64,000 nucleotides of DNA from Afipia sp. (GCA_017308595.1 JAFKER010000008.1:186001-250000), one strand, 5' to 3'. Counted from the stretch's first letter, positions 26,985 to 36,348 are shown. The notes: a model not told the origin generated them from the sequence alone. Program-made: numbers and translations.

Positions 26985-27096
26985 GTCATCCTGAGGTGCG
27001 CGCGCTTTCTTGCGCGCCTCGAAGGATGAGCCGCGTGCATGAATTCAGTCATCCTTCGAGGCTCGCCGCAAGAGCGGCTTCGCACCTCAGGATGAC
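26985..27096. repeat. Palindromic REP-like element between ureB and ureC
   Basis: Outer inverted repeat GTCATCCTGAGGTGCG / CGCACCTCAGGATGAC (26985-27000, 27081-27096) encloses an inner one CCTCGAAGGATGA / TCATCCTTCGAGG (27017-27029, 27049-27061). The whole 112 bases can fold into a long cruciform or mRNA hairpin. Similar palindromes are common in Bradyrhizobium-type genomes (recollection). Confidence 0.85.
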
Positions 27097-27120
27097 GCAT
27101 CTCGCCAGGGGAGCCGTCTG

Positions 27121-28836
<1,716 letters not shown>

Positions 28837-28872
28837 GGTCCGCCCACGCCAAGAAAACGCCGGGAGGATACC

Positions 28873-29172
28873 TTGATTTACGTTGTTGCGACCCTGACCA
28901 TCAAGCCTGAGACGCGTGCAGACATTATTGCCGCCGCAAAAGCCTGCATCGCGGAAACCCGCAAGGAAGCAGGCAATATCGCTTACGATCTGCACGAGAG
29001 CGTGACCGATCCGACCAAGCTGGTGTTTGTCGAACAGTGGGAAAACGCCGAGGCGCTGGTGCCGCATCGCTCTATGGAACACATGAAAACCTTCGGCCGC
29101 GTCGTGGTGAAGTGTCTTGCCGCACCTCCAAAGATCGAAGTGATCACGCCGGCGAATGTGGAAGTCCGATGA
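28873..29172 (+). CDS. ABM-domain protein (putative quinol monooxygenase family), copy 1
   Basis: A 99-residue protein of the antibiotic-biosynthesis-monooxygenase (dimeric alpha-beta barrel) fold: 'MIYVVATLTIKPETRADIIAAAKACIAETRKEAGNIAYDLHES' and 'KLVFVEQWENAEALVPH'. Substrate unknown; family members include quinone-modifying YgiN-like enzymes. The start is TTG at 28873, preceded by GGGAGGA. It is 36 bases after ureC and its stop overlaps the start of a paralogous copy by 4 bases. Its presence inside a urease operon is unexplained. Confidence 0.85.
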   Translation: MIYVVATLTIKPETRADIIAAAKACIAETRKEAGNIAYDLHESVTDPTKLVFVEQWENAEALVPHRSMEHMKTFGRVVVKCLAAPPKIEVITPANVEVR

Positions 29173-29474
29173 TCTACGTCGTTGCCACGACCAAAGTGAA
29201 GCCCGAGCATCGTGCGGCCTATGTCGCCGGTGCGAAGGACTGCATTACGGAGACGCGCAAGGAGCCGGGCTGCATCGCTTATGATCTTCATGGCAGCGTA
29301 TCCGATCCGGATACGTTCGTGTTCGTCGAGCGCTGGGAAAGCCACGATCATCTCGCGGCCCATCGTCTCACGCCGCATCTGAAAGCCTGGCGTGCGCTGT
29401 CCGGCCCGTTCAAGGCGTCACCGACCGCTATCGAAGTGATCATTGGCGGCGAAGTTCAGAAGCTGACGTCATGA
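29169..29474 (+). CDS. ABM-domain protein (putative quinol monooxygenase family), copy 2
   Basis: A 101-residue paralogue of the preceding protein: '[43 protein letters not shown]', '[16 protein letters not shown]'. The ATG at 29169 overlaps the previous stop (ATGA), and its own stop overlaps the ureE start in the same way, so both are translationally coupled with urease maturation genes. The open frame extends upstream to 29037 but that part lies inside copy 1. Confidence 0.85.
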   Translation: MIYVVATTKVKPEHRAAYVAGAKDCITETRKEPGCIAYDLHGSVSDPDTFVFVERWESHDHLAAHRLTPHLKAWRALSGPFKASPTAIEVIIGGEVQKLTS

Positions 29475-30052
29475 TCCGCGCCGTGCAGGTTCGACCGCAA
29501 GTTCGCTGGACCGAGGCTGCCGCCGATACGGTGGTGCTCGATTTCGACGACCGTCATCGCCGTCGCATGGCGATGACGGGAACGCGCGGGCTGGAATTCC
29601 TGCTGGATCTGGAAGAAGCGATAGCGCTGCGCGGCGGCGATGCGCTGGTGCTGGAAGACGGGCGGCTGATCGAAGTGGTCGCCGCGCCCGAGCCGCTGGT
29701 GGAAATCCGAGGCGCCGATCCCCATCATCTGGTGCGGATCGCCTGGCATCTGGGCAACCGCCATCTGCCGACGCAGATCGTCGGCAAGGGTCTGCGCATC
29801 CGCCGCGATCATGTGATCGAGGATATGGTGCGCGGTCTTGGCGCGCGTGTCATCGCCATCGAGGCGCCGTTCGATCCCGAAGGCGGCGCTTATGCCAGCG
29901 GCGGTCATGCCGGACATAGCCATGACCATCACGACCACGGCCACGCGCATCATGGTCACGCCCACCATAGTCATGACCATCATCATGATCATGACAAGCA
30001 TGACCACGATCATCACCACGGTCACAGCCATGCCCATGACCACGGGCACTGA
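29471..30052 (+). CDS. ureE: Urease nickel metallochaperone UreE
   Basis: A 193-residue nickel chaperone. N-terminal peptide-binding domain, then the metal-binding domain ('[26 protein letters not shown]', which includes the conserved dimer-interface His). After about residue 140 comes a tail with more than 25 His, interspersed with Asp and Gly, which should bind many nickel ions. The tail is longer than in most UreE proteins. Its stop lies inside the start region of ureF. Confidence 0.94.
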   Translation: MIRAVQVRPQVRWTEAAADTVVLDFDDRHRRRMAMTGTRGLEFLLDLEEAIALRGGDALVLEDGRLIEVVAAPEPLVEIRGADPHHLVRIAWHLGNRHLPTQIVGKGLRIRRDHVIEDMVRGLGARVIAIEAPFDPEGGAYASGGHAGHSHDHHDHGHAHHGHAHHSHDHHHDHDKHDHDHHHGHSHAHDHGH

Positions 30053-30764
30053 TCGCGATACTCACGCCTTTGCCGCTGAGACGGAAGAATCGGCTGCGCT
30101 GTTCCGGTTGATGACATGGTTGTCGCCTTCGTTTCCCGTCGGTGCATTTTCCTATTCCAGCGGAATCGAATGGGCCGTCGAGGCGGGTGACGTCACCAGC
30201 ACGGCCACATTGCAGGATTGGCTGACAGCAATGTTGTTGGATGGCGCAGGCTTTTGCGATGGCACATTGCTGTGCCATGCCTATCGCGCTGCCGCGGCGG
30301 CTGATGGCAAGACTCTGAACGATGTTGCCGAGCTTGCCGCGGCATTCGTTCCGTCGCGAGAGCGGCATCTGGAAACCACCGCGCAGGGGCGCGCCTTTGT
30401 CGATATCGCGCGTTCGGCCTGGCCTTGCGAGGCGTTGAATCTGCTGGCGTCGCACGTCACCGGCCCGGTGACTTATCCGGTCGCTGTCGGGGTGACGGCG
30501 GCAGGGCATCGCGTTCCGCTTGGGTTGACGCTGCACGCATTTCTGCATGCAACCACCTCGAACTGGATTTCGGCCGGTGTCCGTCTCATTCCGCTCGGGC
30601 AGACAGACAGCCAGCGCGCGCTGGCATCATTGGAGCCCGTCATTGCCGAGACGGCAGAAAGATCACTCGGTGCTTCGCTTGACGATCTCGGCAGCGCGAC
30701 ATTCCGCGCCGATCTCGCCAGCATGCGCCATGAAACGCAATACACCCGGCTGTTTCGATCCTGA
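30030..30764 (+). CDS. ureF: Urease accessory protein UreF
   Basis: A 244-residue all-helical protein that joins UreD and UreG in the urease activation complex. Signature '[27 protein letters not shown]' and '[21 protein letters not shown]'. ATG 30030 (or 30036) places the start in the DNA encoding the UreE His tail, a 23-base overlap in another frame. A longer open frame back to 29838 is only the shadow of the His repeat and was rejected. ureG follows after 13 bases. Confidence 0.92.
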   Translation: MPMTTGTDRDTHAFAAETEESAALFRLMTWLSPSFPVGAFSYSSGIEWAVEAGDVTSTATLQDWLTAMLLDGAGFCDGTLLCHAYRAAAAADGKTLNDVAELAAAFVPSRERHLETTAQGRAFVDIARSAWPCEALNLLASHVTGPVTYPVAVGVTAAGHRVPLGLTLHAFLHATTSNWISAGVRLIPLGQTDSQRALASLEPVIAETAERSLGASLDDLGSATFRADLASMRHETQYTRLFRS

Positions 30765-30777
30765 GAAAGGTTTTGTG

Positions 30778-31419
30778 ATGAGCACCAGCATGAACGGCCC
30801 GCTTCGCGTCGGCATTGGCGGCCCGGTCGGATCAGGCAAGACCGCGCTGATGGATCTGCTCTGCAAATCGATGCGCGAGCGTTATCAGATCGCGGCGATT
30901 ACCAACGATATCTATACCAAGTGGGATGCGGAATTTCTTGTTCGCTCCGGTTCCCTGACACCGGATCGCATTGCGGGTGTTGAAACCGGCGGCTGCCCTC
31001 ATACCGCGATCCGTGAAGATGCCTCGATGAATCTCGCCGCAGTGGCCGACATGCGGATGAAATTTCCAGACCTCGATCTGGTGCTGATCGAATCCGGTGG
31101 CGACAATCTTGCGGCAACCTTTTCGCCGGAACTGGCTGATCTCACCGTCTATGTCATCGATGTCGCGGCAGGCGACAAGATCCCCTCAAAGGGGGGCCCC
31201 GGCATTACCCGCTCGGATCTTCTTGTCATCAACAAGATCGACCTCGCCCCCCATGTCGGTGCGTCGCTCGAGAAGATGGACATCGACGCGAAACGCATGC
31301 GCGGCGAGCGACCCTTCGTCATGACCAACCTGAAAAAGAACCAGGGACTGGATAGGATCATCAGTTTTATCGAGACGAAGGGCGGCCTTAGGGCAGCGGC
31401 AGGCGGCAAAGCGAACTGA
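30778..31419 (+). CDS. ureG: Urease GTPase accessory protein UreG
   Basis: A 213-residue SIMIBI-class GTPase that supplies energy and nickel for urease activation. P-loop '[11 protein letters not shown]' (about residues 13-22), nickel-binding 'GGCPH' (Cys73, His75), '[22 protein letters not shown]' and 'INKIDLAP' are all present. One oddity: the usual 'YTKED' reads 'YTKWD' here, a change worth checking against relatives. The ATG at 30778 was preferred over a GTG one codon earlier. Last gene of the urea block. Confidence 0.95.
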   Translation: MSTSMNGPLRVGIGGPVGSGKTALMDLLCKSMRERYQIAAITNDIYTKWDAEFLVRSGSLTPDRIAGVETGGCPHTAIREDASMNLAAVADMRMKFPDLDLVLIESGGDNLAATFSPELADLTVYVIDVAAGDKIPSKGGPGITRSDLLVINKIDLAPHVGASLEKMDIDAKRMRGERPFVMTNLKKNQGLDRIISFIETKGGLRAAAGGKAN

Positions 31420-31460
31420 CGGAACCGGGCGCCACCCGCGCAGCCACATCGACTCTGTCA

Positions 31461-31485
31461 GGAACGCTCCTGCCACGGCGGTGTT
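31461..31485 (+). promoter_or_regulatory. Possible EcfG-type promoter before a 37-residue membrane protein
   Basis: GGAAC-N16-TGTT, one mismatch from GGAAC-N16/17-CGTT. The expected transcription start would be almost at the ATG (31494), so the mRNA would be leaderless or the site is not real. Confidence 0.25.
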
Positions 31486-31493
31486 AGTCCTGC

Positions 31494-31607
31494 ATGAAGC
31501 AGACATATTTTCCAGAACCGGGCAGGGACTATAGCGGCGTCTTTCTGGGCGCCATCCTGCTTGGGATTATCGCTGTGGTGGTCGGTCTGATCATGGCCGC
31601 TTCATAA
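31494..31607 (+). CDS. Small single-pass membrane protein (37 aa), family not recognised
   Basis: ATG-to-TAA coding 37 residues: a polar start 'MKQTYFPEPGRDYSG' then one hydrophobic helix 'VFLGAILLGIIAVVVGLIMAA'. The clean helix and its location at the edge of the stress island support a real gene; no strong ribosome site is seen. Function unknown. Confidence 0.55.
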   Translation: MKQTYFPEPGRDYSGVFLGAILLGIIAVVVGLIMAAS

Positions 31608-31867
31608 GCGGTTGCGCCGAACGACTCCGGGGAGGCGGGCGGCGCATTTACCATGATGGCGGAGGGGTATATTTTCCCCCCGAAGGAACCATATGGCGTT
31701 ACTGACATTAATCTCATCACGACGCGTTTATGCCGGTTGACCCGGAGAACGTCTCAGCAGAGTAATCATGACGACCATTTCGGAGTTCGCGTCCTCTCAT
31801 TGCATCTCCCGGGCTGGCTTTGCCGGCTCAGGCTTATTTTCATCTCTTATTGCTTTCGAGTAAGTGC

Positions 31868-33517
31868 GTGCTCCGTCTTGGCCTGATCATTGGACTGATG
31901 GCGATCATCGGGGTCATTATCTCCGGTCTCGTGGCTATGAAGGTCTATGATCAGGAGTTGTCGATCGGCAGGATCGATCTGGCCCGCTCGGTAGACACCC
32001 ATGCAAGTCTGGTACAGGAGCGCTTGAGCGAGCGTGAACTTCTCGCCCGCGTTGCAGTCGGGTTGTTTCGGTTCCCATCGGCCAATATGGCCACAGCACT
32101 GCAGCCGCTGCGCTCGTCGATCTACGCGTTCAAGACCGACTTTCTCGTGGCGAGTTGGGTTGCGCGGATTTCGCGTTCGGACTTCGCCCGCGCGCAGAAT
32201 GACCTGAAGATTGCGGGCTTTCCCAATCCCGTGCTTCGGAACGTGGATGATTCGCTGTTAAATCCCGCGACGGTGCCCGATCCGGCTACCGTTGTCATGG
32301 ATGTCGAGCCGCAAAACGATGAGACCAAAGCGTTTGTCGGGCGCATTCTCGACAATCATCCGGTCATTGCGCCGATGTTGAAGCGCGCTGTGGAGGAGGG
32401 CCGGCCGGTGTCCTCCGATCCCTTTGTGCTGCTGCGTGTTGGCGGGCCTATGGGGATCGTCCTGGCGTCTCCGGTCCATACCGATACAGGCACCAGCGTC
32501 GCTGGATTCCTGACGATTTCCTACAAGATGGCGCCGCTGATGCTCGCCAACGAGAGCCAGTCGCTGTTTTCAGTTGCACTGCGCGATCCGCGAAATGCAT
32601 CGGACAATCTTGTCGGGGACGCCGATGGCAATGTGACATCCGTACCGCTGCAGTTGGATGCGGCAAATCCGCCATTGGTACGGGTGGTGTCCTTCGGCGC
32701 GCGTGACTGGACGCTGATTTATTACGCCAAGACAAATCCGGCGACGCGAGCCCAGGAACTTGCGGGTATTGTCACGCTGATTGGTGTGGCGCTGACGCTG
32801 ATCCTGTGCGGTCTGTTCGGATACGTCTCGTACAACAACCTGCGGCTGAGCCGGGAAATCCAGACCCGGATCGATTTCGAGCGCCGGCTGACGGCCGTGA
32901 TCGACGAACTCAATCACCGGGTGAAAAACATCCTGGCCGTTATCCAGTCGATCGTGACCCGGACCATGCGCCATGGCGCGGACATCGACATTGCGCGTGA
33001 TCTTCTGATCGGACGAATTCATGCGATGTCACACGTCGTTTCGCTGTTGAGCGAAAGCCAGTGGCAAGGCGTCAAGCTCAAGGGATTGTTCGAACCGCGT
33101 GCAATCCCACATGCCGATCGTATCGCGCTGAGCGGGCCTGATATCACGGTAAGCGCGCGGGCAGCGCAAAGCCTTTCGCTGCTGTTTTTCGAACTGGCGT
33201 CTCACGCGGACGAAGGCCTGTCGCTGGTCGGAAAGCATCCGCATATTGTCGCGAACTGGAGTGTGAGTGCTGCACCGGATGCGGTGTTTCATTTCCGGTG
33301 GGAAGAATTCAACACCAGTTCTGCGACCCGCAGGACGGACAGCGAATTCGGCATCGTTCTTCTGGATCGCGTTGCGCCTGAGGCGCTGGGCGGCACGTCG
33401 AAGCGTTACTTCACCGATGTCAGCTATGTCTACGAACTGACGGCTCCGATGGAGACAGTGGTGGACGAGACCGAAATGGACCGCACTGAACGCATCAGCA
33501 AGCCAGTGAAGCGCTGA
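31868..33517 (+). CDS. Membrane sensor of the HWE histidine kinase family with degenerate ATP-binding domain
   Basis: About 549 residues from GTG 31868 (a TTG at 31820 is possible). Order: membrane helix near 3-24, periplasmic CHASE-like sensor about 30-295, second helix near 299-320, then an H-box 'DELNHRVKNILAVIQSIV' with phospho-acceptor His350. The following domain resembles HWE kinases ('WQGVKLKGLFEPRAIP', 'FRWEEF'). However the N-box, normally HELATNAxKYGAL, reads 'FELASHADEGLSLV': the family His and the Mg-ATP Asn are Phe441 and His446. The G-box 'EFGIVLL' is weakened. It may not phosphorylate by itself. Its position next to ecfG-nepR-phyR suggests input into the general stress response. 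Confidence 0.82.
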   Translation: MLRLGLIIGLMAIIGVIISGLVAMKVYDQELSIGRIDLARSVDTHASLVQERLSERELLARVAVGLFRFPSANMATALQPLRSSIYAFKTDFLVASWVARISRSDFARAQNDLKIAGFPNPVLRNVDDSLLNPATVPDPATVVMDVEPQNDETKAFVGRILDNHPVIAPMLKRAVEEGRPVSSDPFVLLRVGGPMGIVLASPVHTDTGTSVAGFLTISYKMAPLMLANESQSLFSVALRDPRNASDNLVGDADGNVTSVPLQLDAANPPLVRVVSFGARDWTLIYYAKTNPATRAQELAGIVTLIGVALTLILCGLFGYVSYNNLRLSREIQTRIDFERRLTAVIDELNHRVKNILAVIQSIVTRTMRHGADIDIARDLLIGRIHAMSHVVSLLSESQWQGVKLKGLFEPRAIPHADRIALSGPDITVSARAAQSLSLLFFELASHADEGLSLVGKHPHIVANWSVSAAPDAVFHFRWEEFNTSSATRRTDSEFGIVLLDRVAPEALGGTSKRYFTDVSYVYELTAPMETVVDETEMDRTERISKPVKR

Positions 33518-33585
33518 CCGCGGGGCCGGAACAAAACAGTCTGGCGATGCATTGAGCCGCATTGGCTGATGCAGAGGAAAATAAC

Positions 33586-33669
33586 ATGGGACGCTATTTG
33601 TTATTGTGGTTGCTCGGGATTCCAATCCCGGTGCTGGTTTTGATTTGGGCTTTTGGCGGGCTCAATTAA
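33586..33669 (+). CDS. Very small membrane protein (27 aa)
   Basis: ATG-to-TAA coding 27 residues, nearly all hydrophobic: 'MGRYLLLWLLGIPIPVLVLI' then 'WAFGGLN'. A strong GAGGAAAATAAC ribosome site precedes it and an intrinsic terminator follows 22 bases after the stop. I recall similar 'MGRYLLLWLLGIPIP' peptides in many proteobacteria; function unknown. A weak EcfG-like element (GGAAC-N17-CATT, 33528-33553) lies upstream. Confidence 0.7.
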   Translation: MGRYLLLWLLGIPIPVLVLIWAFGGLN

Positions 33670-33690
33670 TCGACCGGATTTATGAAGAAA

Positions 33691-33718
33691 GGCGGCCACG
33701 CAAATGGCCGCCTTTTTT
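33691..33718 (+). terminator. Intrinsic terminator after the 27-residue gene
   Basis: GGCGGCCA / TGGCCGCC stem (33691-33698, 33705-33712) followed by T6. It also separates this unit from the convergent ecfG. Confidence 0.9.
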
Positions 33719-33744
33719 GGATCCGTGGTGGCGCGAACGGACGC

Positions 33745-34293
33745 CTAGCCGCTGCCGCCACCGATCACGGCGCGGATGGTGTCATCCGGTCCGAAATCCT
33801 CGGCGCCCTCGACATAGAGCAGAGCGCTGAGTTTCGAGCGCGCACGATTCACGCGACTCTTGATGGTGCCGACCGCGCATCCGCAGATCGCCGCCGCGTC
33901 TTCATAGGAGAAGCCGGAAGCGCCTACGAGGATAAGCGCTTCGCGCTGGTCCTGCGGCAGCTTGTCGAGAGCCGACCGGAATTCCTCGAACTCCAGATGC
34001 GAACTCTGAGCGGGCTGCGACTTGAGAGTTTTGGCGTAGCTGCCATCGGCGTCCTCAACCTCTCGCCGGCGTTTGCGATAATCGGAGCGGAAGAGGTTGC
34101 GCAGAATTGTGAACAACCATGCTGGCAGATTCGATCCTGGCTGGAAGGAGTCGATATGCGCAAGCGCGCGCAACAGCGTTTCCTGAACCAGATCGTCAGC
34201 GCGATCGGCATTACCGCTGAGCGAAATTGCAAACGCGCGCAGGCTCGGCACGGTCGCAAGAATATCGTCGCGAAGTGAGTCTGTGAGAGGCAT
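33745..34293 (-). CDS. ecfG: General stress response ECF sigma factor EcfG
   Basis: A 182-residue ECF sigma factor (ECF15 type). Sigma region 2 lies at about residues 14-75 ('NADRADDLVQETLLRALAHIDSF', 'PAWLFTILRNLFRSDYRKRRRE') and region 4 at about 105-165 ('LPQDQREALILVGASGFSYEDAAAICGCAVGTIKSRVNRAR'). It directs RNA polymerase to GGAAC-N16/17-CGTT promoters and is held inactive by NepR. Its ATG overlaps the nepR stop (TAATG), so sigma and anti-sigma are translationally coupled. Confidence 0.94.
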   Translation of the reverse strand: MPLTDSLRDDILATVPSLRAFAISLSGNADRADDLVQETLLRALAHIDSFQPGSNLPAWLFTILRNLFRSDYRKRRREVEDADGSYAKTLKSQPAQSSHLEFEEFRSALDKLPQDQREALILVGASGFSYEDAAAICGCAVGTIKSRVNRARSKLSALLYVEGAEDFGPDDTIRAVIGGGSG

Positions 34294-34520
34294 TAGTCCC
34301 TCCCATCTTTTGTCGGGTCTCCAGCGATCTGCGCGGCAGCTTCCTGTGAGTCGAGCTGGCGAATCAGATCGGAAAAACGATCCGGCACGCCCTGACGCAC
34401 AACGTCGTCGTACATGGCGCGCAACTGATGCCCGATACGGGATTGGATTTCAGCATTCAGGCCACCTTGCTTTCCGGCTCCGGTGGCGGCCTTTCCTTGT
34501 GGAGGCTTCAAATCTTTCAT
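34293..34520 (-). CDS. nepR: Anti-sigma factor NepR
   Basis: A 75-residue protein whose core 'EIQSRIGHQLRAMYDDVVRQGVPDRFSDLIRQL' is the NepR signature: two helices that clamp EcfG and are released by phospho-PhyR. N-terminal ~25 and C-terminal ~15 residues are disordered, as usual. The ATG at 34520 begins 'MKDLKPPQG'; a longer frame to 34544 is less likely. First gene of nepR-ecfG, behind a perfect EcfG-type promoter, so it is probably autoregulated. Confidence 0.94.
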   Translation of the reverse strand: MKDLKPPQGKAATGAGKQGGLNAEIQSRIGHQLRAMYDDVVRQGVPDRFSDLIRQLDSQEAAAQIAGDPTKDGRD

Positions 34521-34627
34521 TGGTGAGGTCCGTTGTCGTCCCATACCGCAACTAGTGTATAACTAATTGAAAATATGGGAGTTTTTGTTCCTTCGAAGCC
34601 TTTCAGCCCCATGATCATGCCCTCGAC

Positions 34628-34652
34628 AACGGGAGGATGGCCGGAAAGTTCC
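34628..34652 (-). promoter_or_regulatory. EcfG promoter of nepR-ecfG
   Basis: On the minus strand GGAAC (34652-34648), 16 bases, CGTT (34631-34628): exact consensus, 108 bases before nepR. This indicates positive autoregulation of the sigma factor. Confidence 0.8.
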
Positions 34653-34660
34653 GAGGCCAA

Positions 34661-34685
34661 GGAACTTTTCTCGGGATAAAGCGTA
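34661..34685 (+). promoter_or_regulatory. Weak EcfG-like promoter of phyR
   Basis: GGAAC-N16-CGTA on the plus strand, one mismatch in the -10 element, 83 bases before phyR. It lies back to back with the nepR promoter. Confidence 0.4.
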
Positions 34686-34767
34686 GTTAGCTGGGAAGTG
34701 GGAACCCGGCTGTCTGTCGGCGGTACCATTGGAAGTGATCCACGAATGATGATTGATTGGAGGGGGT

Positions 34768-35571
34768 ATGTCTCGTTCTCAGCTTGTTGCTGAACATCTG
34801 CCACTGTTGCGTCGCTATGCCCGTGCGCTGACCGGTAGCCAGGCATCCGGCGACGCCTATGTGGCGGCGATGCTGGAGGCCCTGCTTCAGGATTCGACTC
34901 TGCTGGAAGAAAAATTGGGCCCGCGGGTTGGGCTGTTTCGGTTGTTCACCCGGATCTGGAACTCCGTTTCGCTGAACGAAGGGGCGGAGAAGGTCCCGGC
35001 GCAGGCAGCTTCAGAGCAGAGGTTGTCGAGCCTGACCGCACCAACGCGTCAGGCCTTCCTGTTGTTGTCGCTGGAAGGTTTTTCTGAGGAGGAAGTGGCC
35101 CACGTCCTCAGCACTGACGTTGAAAAGGTGCGTGAGCTGGCGGACGCGGCCGGCCGCGAGTTGGCGGCGGAGATCGCGACGGATGTTCTTATCATTGAGG
35201 ATGAGACCTTCATTGCGATGGACCTCGAGAGCTTGGTCAAGAACCTCGGTCACAATGTTATCGGTGTGGCGCGGACCCACACCGATGCCGTTGCGCTTGC
35301 AAAGACCAAGCAGCCCGGCCTGATCCTGGCTGACATTCAGCTTGCGGATGGCAGTTCGGGGCTCGACGCAGTGAACGAATTGCTGAAATCATTCGAGGTG
35401 CCGGTTGTGTTCATCACGGCCTATCCGGAACGTTTTCTCACCGGCGAGCGGCCTGAGCCTGCCTTCCTGATCTCCAAGCCGTTCCAGCCTGCGATGGTTT
35501 CCGCTGTGGCCAGCCAGGCGCTGTTCTTTCAGCGCAATTCGCGCAGCAGGCCGAAAGCAGCGGCGTCCTGA
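34768..35571 (+). CDS. phyR: Anti-anti-sigma response regulator PhyR
   Basis: A 267-residue protein with an N-terminal EcfG-mimicking sigma-like domain (about 1-135: 'HLPLLRRYARALTGSQASGDAYVAAMLEALL', 'TRQAFLLLSLEGFSEEEVAHVLS') and a C-terminal receiver domain (about 138-260). Phospho-acceptor Asp189 lies in 'LILADIQLADG', with acidic residues at 144-146 and Lys237 in 'ISKPF'. When phosphorylated, the sigma-like domain binds NepR and frees EcfG. The ATG at 34768 has a GGAGGGGG ribosome site. Divergent from nepR-ecfG. Confidence 0.95.
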   Translation: MSRSQLVAEHLPLLRRYARALTGSQASGDAYVAAMLEALLQDSTLLEEKLGPRVGLFRLFTRIWNSVSLNEGAEKVPAQAASEQRLSSLTAPTRQAFLLLSLEGFSEEEVAHVLSTDVEKVRELADAAGRELAAEIATDVLIIEDETFIAMDLESLVKNLGHNVIGVARTHTDAVALAKTKQPGLILADIQLADGSSGLDAVNELLKSFEVPVVFITAYPERFLTGERPEPAFLISKPFQPAMVSAVASQALFFQRNSRSRPKAAAS

Positions 35572-35590
35572 TCATCCTTTGCAGGTGAAA

Positions 35591-35619
35591 AAACCGGAGC
35601 GTTTTTAGCGCTCCGGTTT
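35591..35619 (+). terminator. Intrinsic terminator of phyR
   Basis: AAACCGGAGCG / CGCTCCGGTTT stem (35591-35601, 35609-35619) followed by more T, 20 bases after the phyR stop. Confidence 0.9.
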
Positions 35620-35871
35620 TTTTTGTGTCAGGGACGGATCAAAAAGAAAGGGGTGCGGCCGGCATCACCACGGCCACACCCCCATGGGCCGGTCGATTAG
35701 GGGCAGGGGGATTGACCGGCTTCGGATACGACGCGCGCTTCACGATAATGTTCCTGTCATCTCCGGATTTTTCTTAAGACCTGCATCCGGGTGCGCGGGA
35801 ACGAAAGCCGCGCGAGGCACGTTGTTTTGCCGAGCCGCGATTGTGCGGCATGGCAATGCGTGAGGCGGGAG
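35620..35871. other. Gap between phyR and the next gene
   Basis: Contains an imperfect hairpin GGGGTG-C-GGCCG / CGGCC-A-CACCCC (35650-35682) of unknown role and the EcfG promoter of the following gene. No small gene seen. Confidence 0.4.
35798..35823 (+). promoter_or_regulatory. EcfG promoter of the 35872 gene
   Basis: GGAAC (35798-35802), 17 bases, CGTT (35820-35823): exact consensus with the N17 spacing, 49 bases before the ATG. It also rules out the longer open frame starting at 35791. Confidence 0.75.
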
Positions 35872-36297
35872 ATGGCTAGTCTGGCTTCTGGAACTCTCGG
35901 AGTGATGGCAGGCGTGCTGGCACTGGGTGCCGTGCATCTGGAAGTGTCGGCCGGCAACGGTCTGCTTGGCCAGGTGCAGCGCGGTGATGCGTCGTTGGCC
36001 GCCCCAGCGCGCCCCGAACCGATCATGGTCAATGTCGATCGCTCAGCGAAGGGCGACCGTGAGGCTGTCGGCGCGCCTGTTAACGGTGTGACGATTTCGT
36101 TCAAGGTGCCGGGATCGGACGATTCGTCGGTGATGGTCCGTATGCCGTCTGGCGATGCCGCCGATGCACGCAAGGCTCCGGTGTCGACAGTGGGCAAGGG
36201 ATCGTCTGCGGGCAGTCGGCCCGTCGCCTGCGAGCCTGTGGTGAGCGTTTTGACCGCCGTCGCGAAGCAGCTCGCGCCGGGCCGCTGCATCACCTGA
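35872..36297 (+). CDS. Secreted or anchored protein of unknown function (141 aa)
   Basis: A 141-residue protein with N-terminal hydrophobic helix ('LASGTLGVMAGVLALGAVHLEVSAG') and then a Pro/Asp/Ser-rich exported part. A conserved-looking C terminus with two Cys, 'ACEPVVSVLTAVAKQLAPGRCIT', could form a disulfide. I do not recognise the family. The ATG at 35872 follows GAGGCGGGAG and lies 49 bases downstream of a consensus EcfG promoter, so this is probably a stress-induced envelope protein. Confidence 0.75.
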   Translation: MASLASGTLGVMAGVLALGAVHLEVSAGNGLLGQVQRGDASLAAPARPEPIMVNVDRSAKGDREAVGAPVNGVTISFKVPGSDDSSVMVRMPSGDAADARKAPVSTVGKGSSAGSRPVACEPVVSVLTAVAKQLAPGRCIT

Positions 36298-36322
36298 TAG
36301 CTGATTATGTTGCTGAAATGAC

Positions 36323-36348
36323 AAAAGAGCGCCCTCGGGCGCTCTTTT
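36323..36348. terminator. Bidirectional terminator
   Basis: AAAAGAGCGCCC / GGGCGCTCTTTT, between convergent genes ending at 36297 and 36369. Confidence 0.9.

Noticed and set aside
26985-27096. CRISPR array or insertion sequence between ureB and ureC
   Set aside because: The repeats are inverted, not direct with spacers, and there is no transposase or target duplication visible.
29838-30029. N-terminal extension of UreF rich in Ile, Thr and Met
   Set aside because: It is the out-of-frame reading of the UreE His repeat; the UreF family starts near 30030.
35650-35682. Small RNA after phyR
   Set aside because: There is an imperfect hairpin but no T-run or promoter that would define an RNA gene.
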